In this document: piece by piece, positions 29,701 to 37,072 of the stretch
Layout: every line of letters begins with the position of its first letter
Numbering within the stretch: the stretch's first letter is position 1
Source of the DNA: Symsagittifera roscoffensis
Taxonomy: Eukaryota; Xenacoelomorpha; Acoela; Convolutidae
NCBI RefSeq assembly: GCF_963678635.1
Contig: NC_087063.1
Coordinates: 20,156,701-20,220,700 of the forward strand
Length of the DNA: 64,000 nt
Direction: 5' to 3'
The notes under the pieces: generated by a model
Told to the model about the DNA's origin: nothing
Databases searched by the model: none
What the model saw: the letters and a program-made list of their open reading frames with translations, nothing else
Position numbers and translations under genes: made by a program

Positions 29701-32700
29701 CGATCAAGGAATAACTCATATAATAGATCGAACTATAACAGACCAAACAATAATTACCAAAACAGATCGCGAAATAATTCACAAAATCGACACCCAAGTT
29801 ATAATAATCGTTATAGAAATTATTCCCAATCACCACACCGGAATAATAATAACTATAATAATTCTAATAATCGCCACAGAAGTAGTACACCTAAACATCA
29901 AAGACAAATCAATCAAGTACAATCTAACCCAGAAACAACATCAGACCCTCCAGGTATTGATGACACAGTAACTGATACGTTACAACTCAATCAAATAAAC
30001 TGTACATCATCAGATTCAGAAAGTGATACTGAAAACACTCTTTCTATCAATATGATAAAAGTCGAAAATGACTATGAATCTGTCATATATGAACAACCCT
30101 TTTCATCACACATATATGAAAATCAATCAGAATTTCTTCAAAATTATTACACTACACCCATAAATTCCACACCAACGACGCAAGAAACAAACGAGATTAA
30201 CACTACAGATCAAACCAATAAAAATACCAAAACAAAATGCTTGAATACAAACCACATTTATCAAAATATACAAAAAGAACAACCCAAAGAAAAAATTTGG
30301 ACAATACCATTTCTCTTAGAAAGCCCAAGAAATAAAGAATTTCAACCACCAGACCTTGAAATAGATTTTTTAATTGATTCAGGAGCAGAATCAAACATAA
30401 TAAACATCCCCACATGGAATGAAATAAAAACTTTACACCCAAAGTTAATACCTCTTGAAACCTCCAGTAAGTTAGCAACAGCACAAGGATCAACATTGAT
30501 AAACTACGGAAAAATCCAATTATTTCTCCTCCCCACCAGAACAATGGAACAAAGCAAAATTTTAAATAAGCCATTTAAACAAATATTCCATATCACTGAC
30601 ATTAAATATAATATCATTGGAATACCATTTATTTCGAAGTATATACCAACAATTAACATACTAAATAGTAAAATATTAATCAAAGATAAATATACAAAAA
30701 CAAAAGAAACATCCTTAACATTTTTTCAAAGATTAAATAAACAACCACCATTCTTTTCAAAATTCTACCCGATATTTAACAAACAAAGAAAACACCTAAA
30801 ACCACTATCAGGAAATATCTATAATTTTTCAATCAAACAAGTTCACCAATATGATAAAGAACAAAACAAACAAAAATTTTATATGTCAGAATTTGAATTC
30901 AAACCTATTCATAAATTTTTCAAAATCACAATCTCATCCATAAAATATTTGAAAAATTCGAATTCCGATATCATTTCCTTACATGTCTATAACAACACAC
31001 CTTACCAAGTAACATTACCTTTAGGACTTTTAGGATACTGCGAAACCAACGCTACAATATCACCAATACACGAAAAAGCCTATCGCGTAAATAATATACT
31101 CCAATTACTAGATATTTGCCAATCTACAATTCTTAATGAAGAATTATCTATAAATAATATAATAAGTAACGAAAACAGAAATACGGATTATTTCACAAAA
31201 ACTCCATATTTCAAACCTACATTCAACATAAGTAACTACACAGAGGACCAACAGAAATTTTTAACAATGTTTAATTTCCAACATTCACGAATAACACAAG
31301 ACGAATTCGAAAAATTAGCCAAACAGCTCATTAAATATTCATCAGTCTATGCAACATCAAAATTCGATGTTGGCAAAATCAGTTCATCACTACATCTCCC
31401 GTTAAAACCAGACGCAGTTTTCAAAAAACAGAGAGCAAGTAAAGTACCAATTCACTTACATGATAAAGTGAACAGATTACTCGATATTTTAGAACAATAC
31501 AACATTATATCACCAGTAAACAAAGAAGAACAACCAAAAGGCAACACATTCATCAACCCTGTTATCATTCTAGCTAAAGGAGAATCATTAAAAATCGTTC
31601 TCGACGCTAGATACCTCAATTCACTCATAGATGAATCAAAATGTAATTGGCCCATTGAACCAATACAAGTTATTTTAACAAAAATAAACGGCAAATACTT
31701 TACAACCGCCGATATGAATAGTGCATACAATCAAATGCCACTAGATGAACAATCACGACGTTTAACACAATTTGTTATAGGAAACCAACAATATGAATTC
31801 AACCGCTTATTCTATGGAATATCCATAGGACCAGCAGCATTTTCAGCTTTTATGAGCAAAATTTTTAGACCACTAATACTCAAGAAAAACGCAATCACCT
31901 ATTTAGACGATGTTTTCATGCAATCACAAACAAAAGACGAGATGTTCAATGTTTTAGAAAAATATCACCAAATACTTCAGAACGAAAATCTGAAGGCCGC
32001 CCCCGATAAATCACACTTCTTTTTGACAAGAGTTAAATTCTTAGGACATAATATAGAAAGAAAAACAATCACTCCATTGAAATCACGCATTGACGCTATT
32101 CAAAAACTTCAACCACCAACAAATAAAAAGAAAATCCAAGAATTTCTTGGAATGTTAAACTTTTTAAGTAAATATGTTTATAAAATGCAATTATATCTAC
32201 GACCATTTTATAACATCCTTAGACAACAAAATAATTTTGAATGGAACACAGAACATCAAACACGATTTGAAGAAATAAAGAAACTTTTAACTGAACAAAT
32301 TTCAAACACAATTCCAGACTCAAATCAACCATTTTATGCAATGTGCGATGCTTCGAACTTTGGCATCGGTGCAGCACTATTACAATCACATAATGGTACA
32401 AATAAAATGAACCTCATATCAGCAAATTCTCGACTATTCACTCAAGCAGAGCTACGACTCTCAACTCTAATGAGAGAATGCACAGCCATAATATATACAC
32501 TGACAGAATATGAATTTCTGATACTTGGATCAAAACATCCAACAGTTCTATTCACAGACCATAAACCAATCATTTTTCTTTTTACACAAAAGTCTAATCC
32601 AAACCACCGAGTTTACAGATTTCAACTAATTCTAATGAAATTTCCAAACTTACATATAGTTTGGACTGCAGGAAAAAATCTTGCATTACCAGACACCTTA

Positions 32701-34914
32701 AGTCGAAATACACCACCTGAATTACTTACACGAAAAACAACAGTTGAAATACCCAAAAACATAAAATTCTACCTTGCAGAAAACGAAACATCACCCCGAT
32801 TGGAATGCAAATATGCAGTAAAAACTGATATTGAACAATCACAAATAAATAATTTACAACATTTCCCACTTTATTTAGATTGTCAAAATAATCATTATGA
32901 AGTTGATCTACTTGGAACATCAACTTTCAAACCAATCCCATATTCTCAATGGATCAAAAATAACACCCAACAAAAACGAACAAAACAACACCCGCCTAAA
33001 AAAGACCATTTTCCACTAATTGAAAAAGAAGATTTAACTGATAAAATAAATTTATCAGGACCACAAACAAATGATTCAAAATACACAATAAATCAAGTTT
33101 TTGACCTTCACGACCCACTTGACACAATACCCTTATCTAAATTAGAAATCGAAAACATTTTTCTCCCCCCAACAGAAACAATTACAATTTCAACACTGAA
33201 ACAATATCAAAACCTTGACCCAGTAATTCGACAACTGAAATCATGGCACAAATATAAAACTAAACCTATCAAAGCAGATTCAACCATTCTAGGAAACAAA
33301 ACACTCCTCCGATACTTTCGCAAATTTAACAACACAACAATTAACGAAAATACAGACCTTTTAGAGTATAACCTGAATGAATCTACAGTTCCATGTCTCC
33401 CTTTAAGTATGATTCTTATAGCTTTTAATATTTCACATACACAAAATATTAAAGGACACTCTGGATCAGAAAAAACATATTCAAATTTTATACAAAATTT
33501 TTACTTCCCAAATGCACCAATTTGGATAAAAGTACTATGCAATGATTGTATAGTATGTCAACTGAATAAACCTTACCCAAATCAAAAACAAATAGCACAA
33601 AAACAAGATTTTAAAGGACAAAGTTTGTACTTTAATCATCGTATCTCATTTGATACCAAAGGACCAATTTCACCCTCATCCGAAGGAAACTCCTACATTA
33701 TGGTAATTGTTGACGCATTTACACATTATGTAGCACTTAACCCAGTACCACATTGTAACGCTTATTACGCTTACACAACACTCTATGAACACTGGATAGC
33801 AAAATTCGGACTACCAGAAATTTTAGTTACAGACAACGGTACAGAATTCATAAATAATGAAATTATCACACTATGTCATTTATATAACATTAAACACAAA
33901 CCACGTACATCTCATGCACCTTGGACAAACGGCTTAGTCGAAGGTATGAACCGTTCATTACAAGAATATCTTAGATGTATCATCAACGGAAATGATACAA
34001 AATATACCGAATGGTCAGCAGATGTAAAATTATTTCCCTTAGCATATAATTCACAAATAACGACAACTTTAGGAATGTCACCATACGAAATGGTTTTTAA
34101 CCAAAAGCCACGCAAACCAATAATGTTTACAGCAAATTCTCATAAAAACGCACAAGGTTATTGTCAACCAAATAAAGACTCAATTTGTTATAACCTACCT
34201 TTACATACACACGATGAAGATCATTTTCATCACCCACAAATTCTTAAACTAGCCTCCGGTACACACACCGAATGGATTCTAAATAGAGATAAAAAACACA
34301 ATGAAATTTATCAAAAAATAACAAAAAAGTTATTACAAAGACAAAACATCAATGAACAAATCAATTCACGTTTTACACCAGCCTCCGATTTAAAAATTGG
34401 AACATTTGTTTTAATACCTAATTTTAATACTCAAAAAGGAATTTCTAAAAAATTACAACCCCTTCGAAAAGGACCATACCAAATAATTGCAAAACCCACT
34501 GATGTCACATATAAAATTACCGACTCAAACACAAAAGAAATCGTTCAACATCGAAACAACCTATTACCTTATTACCCAAAAGAATACGCACTCCGCGAAT
34601 TAACTCAATTATCTTCTTTCACAGGATTAAAAATCATTCAAAATGAACCACATCTGAAAAACACAGAACAAAATGATAACCCCACCGAAAATCAAAACAC
34701 AAAACCAACCGCCACCAAAAACAATACACAAAACCATAAAGAATCTCCAAAACAAAGAAAAAATAGAAAAATGACAGAACAAATAATACCCCAAGAAGAA
34801 ATAGACAAATCTGAACATAGAAAAACAACAAGACTCCGAAATCAACCACGTAAAAACTACAAAATGTTCATCCCCCAATCTAAAATATTAAAGAAAGTAG
34901 AATTTAAAAAGTAA
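26692..34914 (+). CDS. gag-pol: Gag-Pol polyprotein, 2740 aa
   Basis: Single uninterrupted frame. Residues 1-600: unusual N-terminal extension, Gln/Asn-rich at the end with a 14-residue tandem repeat. 602-740: Ty3-type capsid (MVFTGTDPEYSVEDYLNAV ... AAQKWFSVLP). 842-855: CCHC zinc knuckle C842-x2-C845-x4-H850-x4-C855. About 900-1075: Asn/Arg/Ser/Tyr-rich low complexity. 1225-1232: aspartic protease DFLIDSGA (Asp1229). About 1580-1800: reverse transcriptase with YLDD (1737-1740). 1880-2005: RNase H (CDAS at 1885, TDHK later). Integrase: zinc module H2249/H2256/C2283/C2286; catalytic D2321, D2381, E2417 with exact 35 spacing; GPY motif 2594-2596. The family gives copying of element RNA to DNA and integration. 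With no frameshift or stop between Gag and Pol, the protein ratio must be set another way. All catalytic residues seen are intact. Confidence 0.97.
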   Translation: MSSTHTPGEETPDDDEIFPFIVDADTDRGQHIFCQNLLVNLFEPGISPCKTEFPDVKIKRQIIDHYLKDICNITQQYGIYSIEFTSPNHNNRKYTIQTDDLDLEFSKVFSEYIKSIQYHNSQRANSIFTNEVFAIIYSYISILENEIPITNVSPTETSKHLKVRHEITLLSSYLNIIKENFTKDDVSQHTKHDLQKILAWFIIDYFTHNIDLIAQARKNFRPQNSNDDTAITEQSDYVWDPEWSHPAFISFPQSISSQAIGTISYIRDYVRVIPLTIDATPLNYNTFLPDTQNNSLNSTVIHNENLNGTRNLTQQDIQTPSHFINEEIVHTTTTQQSISPIRPNLTTPRNTNPSQTQVTLQSTVKPSVAPKYSHMDYQTYRPMTIPPKTRKTFTRNNFADHNYNYTHPSKTYNQPQRNFNQYTRSRNWDNPMAQPNPTNFQTNPPRDHSENYPFFQQNKNKKQTSYQMDYLSSDDDFLQPDIFAQNTQEYRRQGIQRTRTNHRNFSPQPKDAQNQQPIQQQNPINTQSFQPIQQQNPMTAHSYQPSQMQNEIPLPYYLQQHEITRNQLSNFSQMPNAAESLQMTMNPYLMGGSSITSNKPLMVFTGTDPEYSVEDYLNAVTANLILNIGPEPINTPLHQNWIHRRTALIQTTLDGAAQKWFSVLPLEIKSNWKRFTQEFSKMFDSERNKQQQRVLCNEIRRLPNETIKQIAVRIETLVRKAYSLNTHDYKNTKMTEILMMTLTPQLRKIAIKKRASHPSSIREPDLDFRKLVDKLEQAEITMKLEETENLKLQYVNRIETTPTNINNIQESETDLVEKITEILNIYEKNPNFKGKPSFKKWCNYCRRYGHSISECRQKQQDNQNKPQKYKEPNKSFYQYMKKDQNLPNKTVHSDNSSGKPLPNNTNYTRNQSPYNSSYRGRSPERRNTYNSSQNHYNRPNSRNNYSRSNSNTQRFVSRSNSQSRNNYYPNNQSRNSSYNRNRNYSYNRNRSYSNNRNQNYPNNRSRNNSYNRSNYNRPNNNYQNRSRNNSQNRHPSYNNRYRNYSQSPHRNNNNYNNSNNRHRSSTPKHQRQINQVQSNPETTSDPPGIDDTVTDTLQLNQINCTSSDSESDTENTLSINMIKVENDYESVIYEQPFSSHIYENQSEFLQNYYTTPINSTPTTQETNEINTTDQTNKNTKTKCLNTNHIYQNIQKEQPKEKIWTIPFLLESPRNKEFQPPDLEIDFLIDSGAESNIINIPTWNEIKTLHPKLIPLETSSKLATAQGSTLINYGKIQLFLLPTRTMEQSKILNKPFKQIFHITDIKYNIIGIPFISKYIPTINILNSKILIKDKYTKTKETSLTFFQRLNKQPPFFSKFYPIFNKQRKHLKPLSGNIYNFSIKQVHQYDKEQNKQKFYMSEFEFKPIHKFFKITISSIKYLKNSNSDIISLHVYNNTPYQVTLPLGLLGYCETNATISPIHEKAYRVNNILQLLDICQSTILNEELSINNIISNENRNTDYFTKTPYFKPTFNISNYTEDQQKFLTMFNFQHSRITQDEFEKLAKQLIKYSSVYATSKFDVGKISSSLHLPLKPDAVFKKQRASKVPIHLHDKVNRLLDILEQYNIISPVNKEEQPKGNTFINPVIILAKGESLKIVLDARYLNSLIDESKCNWPIEPIQVILTKINGKYFTTADMNSAYNQMPLDEQSRRLTQFVIGNQQYEFNRLFYGISIGPAAFSAFMSKIFRPLILKKNAITYLDDVFMQSQTKDEMFNVLEKYHQILQNENLKAAPDKSHFFLTRVKFLGHNIERKTITPLKSRIDAIQKLQPPTNKKKIQEFLGMLNFLSKYVYKMQLYLRPFYNILRQQNNFEWNTEHQTRFEEIKKLLTEQISNTIPDSNQPFYAMCDASNFGIGAALLQSHNGTNKMNLISANSRLFTQAELRLSTLMRECTAIIYTLTEYEFLILGSKHPTVLFTDHKPIIFLFTQKSNPNHRVYRFQLILMKFPNLHIVWTAGKNLALPDTLSRNTPPELLTRKTTVEIPKNIKFYLAENETSPRLECKYAVKTDIEQSQINNLQHFPLYLDCQNNHYEVDLLGTSTFKPIPYSQWIKNNTQQKRTKQHPPKKDHFPLIEKEDLTDKINLSGPQTNDSKYTINQVFDLHDPLDTIPLSKLEIENIFLPPTETITISTLKQYQNLDPVIRQLKSWHKYKTKPIKADSTILGNKTLLRYFRKFNNTTINENTDLLEYNLNESTVPCLPLSMILIAFNISHTQNIKGHSGSEKTYSNFIQNFYFPNAPIWIKVLCNDCIVCQLNKPYPNQKQIAQKQDFKGQSLYFNHRISFDTKGPISPSSEGNSYIMVIVDAFTHYVALNPVPHCNAYYAYTTLYEHWIAKFGLPEILVTDNGTEFINNEIITLCHLYNIKHKPRTSHAPWTNGLVEGMNRSLQEYLRCIINGNDTKYTEWSADVKLFPLAYNSQITTTLGMSPYEMVFNQKPRKPIMFTANSHKNAQGYCQPNKDSICYNLPLHTHDEDHFHHPQILKLASGTHTEWILNRDKKHNEIYQKITKKLLQRQNINEQINSRFTPASDLKIGTFVLIPNFNTQKGISKKLQPLRKGPYQIIAKPTDVTYKITDSNTKEIVQHRNNLLPYYPKEYALRELTQLSSFTGLKIIQNEPHLKNTEQNDNPTENQNTKPTATKNNTQNHKESPKQRKNRKMTEQIIPQEEIDKSEHRKTTRLRNQPRKNYKMFIPQSKILKKVEFKK
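28240..28323 (+). repeat. 42-bp tandem duplication inside gag
   Basis: A block with ccaattcaacaacaaaatcc starts at 28240 and again at 28282, giving two copies of a Gln/Asn-rich 14-residue unit in the Gag N-terminal extension. Confidence 0.85.
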
Positions 34915-35514
34915 TTTTAAGATTTCATACTTCACAATCTTGAAACCTCCGTAACATTTTTCATTTCAATTTTTCAAAATAACATGCTCACAAGTACGCA
35001 ATAATTCTAGTTCAAAATAGACCAATAGGATTCATCCAATCCGCCACTTTCTCTAACTCAAACTAAGATCAATTAGACGAATAATCTAGAACTCCAGGCA
35101 CATCTCTAACTATAACTTTACAACCTCCAGGTCAAAAATAAGCAAATCACTCCAACTTGACAGCTAAAATAAATATCACCATAATACCGTACCCCTCCCT
35201 TATCTAATAACCCAAAGATCAACAATATTTCCCCAACTCAGACCACGAATACCCCCAAAACAAATTTGATAACTTAGCCTAAAGTAACAAAACGAAGATT
35301 TTAATTAGCCTAAAGTATAAAAATCTCACCATACCCCGGATCATTTGACAAACAAAAATAAAGAAAAAGACGACCTCCCAGTCACCATGAAAATTGCCCC
35401 CAACAATTTTTTACAAAACTCAACCCACTTGTCAAAAAACTAATAAATAATTCGACCACACTAGAAAATCGCCTCAAACAGCAAAAAATATTCGACCAAG
35501 AGATCATTTCTTAA
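34915..35514 (+). other. Spacer between Gag-Pol and the accessory cassette
   Basis: 600 nt, A- and C-rich, no ATG-initiated frame of note. The block ttagcctaaagta is repeated about 40 nt apart (35274 and 35309). A start-less run of about 50 open codons ends in TAA immediately before the ATG at 35515. It could hold splice acceptors for downstream messages. Confidence 0.5.
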
Positions 35515-35930
35515 ATGCTCTTCTCTCAAACAGTTGCTCAAATACTTATAAATTTTAAACATTTTTTTTCAATACTTGAAGCCTTTATAATATTTCTTTT
35601 TGATATACTTGAATCTTTTCTAATAATCCTAATCATTTTTTGTAACATTTTTTTAATTTTCTACACTATTCTCGAACTATTCCTCCAACTTTCCAAAACC
35701 CTTGAATATATCCACAGGTACGATTTTAACAACTTGTCTAAATGATACGAACAATTTTCAGTAGAACCGATATTTTTTTATTGTTTGTAATTTTCATAAC
35801 ATTTTTATCATCCCTCATTTTGACCATCTGTAAATGTATAAAGAAAGCAATCCTCACATTTGCCCTAGCAACAGTCCTTCTAATTCTTTTTTTGGAAGAA
35901 TATTATAATAAACACAAAATTTCTCACTAA
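35515..35930 (+). CDS. Small multi-pass hydrophobic protein, two exons with a 44-nt intron
   Basis: Exon 1 is 35515-35717, exon 2 is 35762-35930. Unspliced, the first frame stops at 35743-35745, overlapping an ATG at 35742 (ATGA). Removing 35718-35761 (CAG before GTACG, TTTTCAG at the end) joins the two frames in phase, giving about 123 residues. Both halves are strongly hydrophobic (IIFLFDILESFLIILIIF; IFLLFVIFITFLSSLIL; AILTFALATVLLILFL), so three or more membrane segments are expected, with a short polar tail. No family is recognised. By position next to Env it might be a viroporin-like or envelope-associated protein, which is inference. Alternatively two separate small proteins are made from the unspliced RNA by coupled re-initiation. 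Confidence 0.7.
35718..35761 (+). other. Predicted 44-nt intron
   Basis: Starts GTACG after CAG and ends ACAATTTTCAG. Its length shifts the reading frame exactly into the downstream hydrophobic frame. It would be extremely short for most animals but normal for a few lineages such as larvaceans. Confidence 0.65.
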
Positions 35931-35938
35931 AGTAATAA

Positions 35939-37072
35939 TTCAAAAAACCATCAAAAATTGCTACCCAACAGTCACAGCATCAGTCTTCACCGACATCATC
36001 CCAAGATAACCAAACACCACCTTCAACTACTCAAAATCCTCAAACGTCTACACGAATTTCTTTTCAAGACAATCCATACACTTTTGAAGAACGACATACT
36101 CGTTTATCAGAACCACTAGAACCAGTCCAACGACAAGCACCTTTAAGCGAACCAACATATAACCTATACCCAACACTACCACAAGAACTAAGTAGAATAA
36201 GAAATTCTAGTCAAAGCCAAAATACAGTCGAAATAAATAGACAAATTATACATCCTCGACGAAACAGAAATCTTCAAACTCCCCGAGTTCATTTTGATAT
36301 ACCTCAATCCCCATCACAAAACACTCCAGAAAACCCCATTGGTATATTACCAGAAACCCCTACGCTTCTTTCACAACGTAGCACCTCAAGCCTACCATCA
36401 GATTACTTAGGTTCAACACCAACATCTGAGCAAATACGTGAAAATCCCTTTAACCCCCCAAACCAGGCATCGCGACTACCATATTGGACTACACATTCAT
36501 TTACACAAGGTGAACCAAATTTAGTCAATGACCCCATAGATATTTCTACGGATACAACAACATCCTCATCACTACCAGAAACATTATCACTACCATCAAC
36601 ACCATCAATAAGCCAGTTTTCACCACCACCCTTTAACTTAAACTTTCCAAATAATCTCGACGCCAGATATCGAGAACAATCATCAATAAATATTCCTTTA
36701 AGACTAGATTGGAATACATTCACAGCACCTCCACCACTATTTGGACAACATCAAGAAAGTAACCGCCTTCATAACTGGGCACTTAATAGATTACAATATC
36801 GCCAAGATATTCACAACGATATCCGTGATCACAATATTCAAATACTCCAACAAAACAGTTTACAATTAAAGTTTGAAATCACAGTTAAGTTAAATAATAT
36901 TACCCAACATCCCTACCCATTAAATCCACCTAACATAACAGCTCAATCACTACCACCACCGTTTATAACTACTGAAGTAATGTACAAATACGACAGATAT
37001 ACCAAAAACACAATTGGCTACATTACATTTTATAATCCATACTCAGGATTATCATACACATGTATATTCTAA
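35939..37072 (+). CDS. 377-codon open frame without a start codon, unknown protein
   Basis: Open from the stop at 35936-35938 to TAA at 37070-37072. It contains no ATG until near its end and no CTG or TTG, so a start-based search misses it. The first 270 residues are Pro/Ser/Thr/Gln-rich and probably disordered (QNTPENPIGILPETPTLLSQ). The last 100 are more ordered (DIHNDIRDHNIQILQQNSLQ; then a Tyr/Asn/Thr-rich end with two Cys-adjacent aromatics). The end overlaps the Env ATG by 13 nt. Codon choice resembles the neighbouring genes. The likely explanation is that it is a downstream exon of a spliced message: AG acceptors at 35971, 35977 and 35983 all open the frame in phase 0. The donor is unidentified. 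Function unknown. Confidence 0.7.
   Translation, partial: FKKPSKIATQQSQHQSSPTSSQDNQTPPSTTQNPQTSTRISFQDNPYTFEERHTRLSEPLEPVQRQAPLSEPTYNLYPTLPQELSRIRNSSQSQNTVEINRQIIHPRRNRNLQTPRVHFDIPQSPSQNTPENPIGILPETPTLLSQRSTSSLPSDYLGSTPTSEQIRENPFNPPNQASRLPYWTTHSFTQGEPNLVNDPIDISTDTTTSSSLPETLSLPSTPSISQFSPPPFNLNFPNNLDARYREQSSINIPLRLDWNTFTAPPPLFGQHQESNRLHNWALNRLQYRQDIHNDIRDHNIQILQQNSLQLKFEITVKLNNITQHPYPLNPPNITAQSLPPPFITTEVMYKYDRYTKNTIGYITFYNPYSGLSYTCIF

Noticed and set aside
27884-29971. Other-frame open stretches inside gag, up to 140 codons
   Set aside because: Shadows caused by the stop-poor Asn/Gln/Arg-rich sequence of the real frame.
35358-35514. Start-less run of about 50 open codons just before the small membrane protein
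   Set aside because: Too short to separate from chance in this composition; it ends in TAA directly before the ATG at 35515.
37060-37072. -1 frameshift from the start-less frame into Env
   Set aside because: The frames are correctly related, but there is no slippery heptamer in the 13-nt overlap, and Env has its own ATG and signal peptide.
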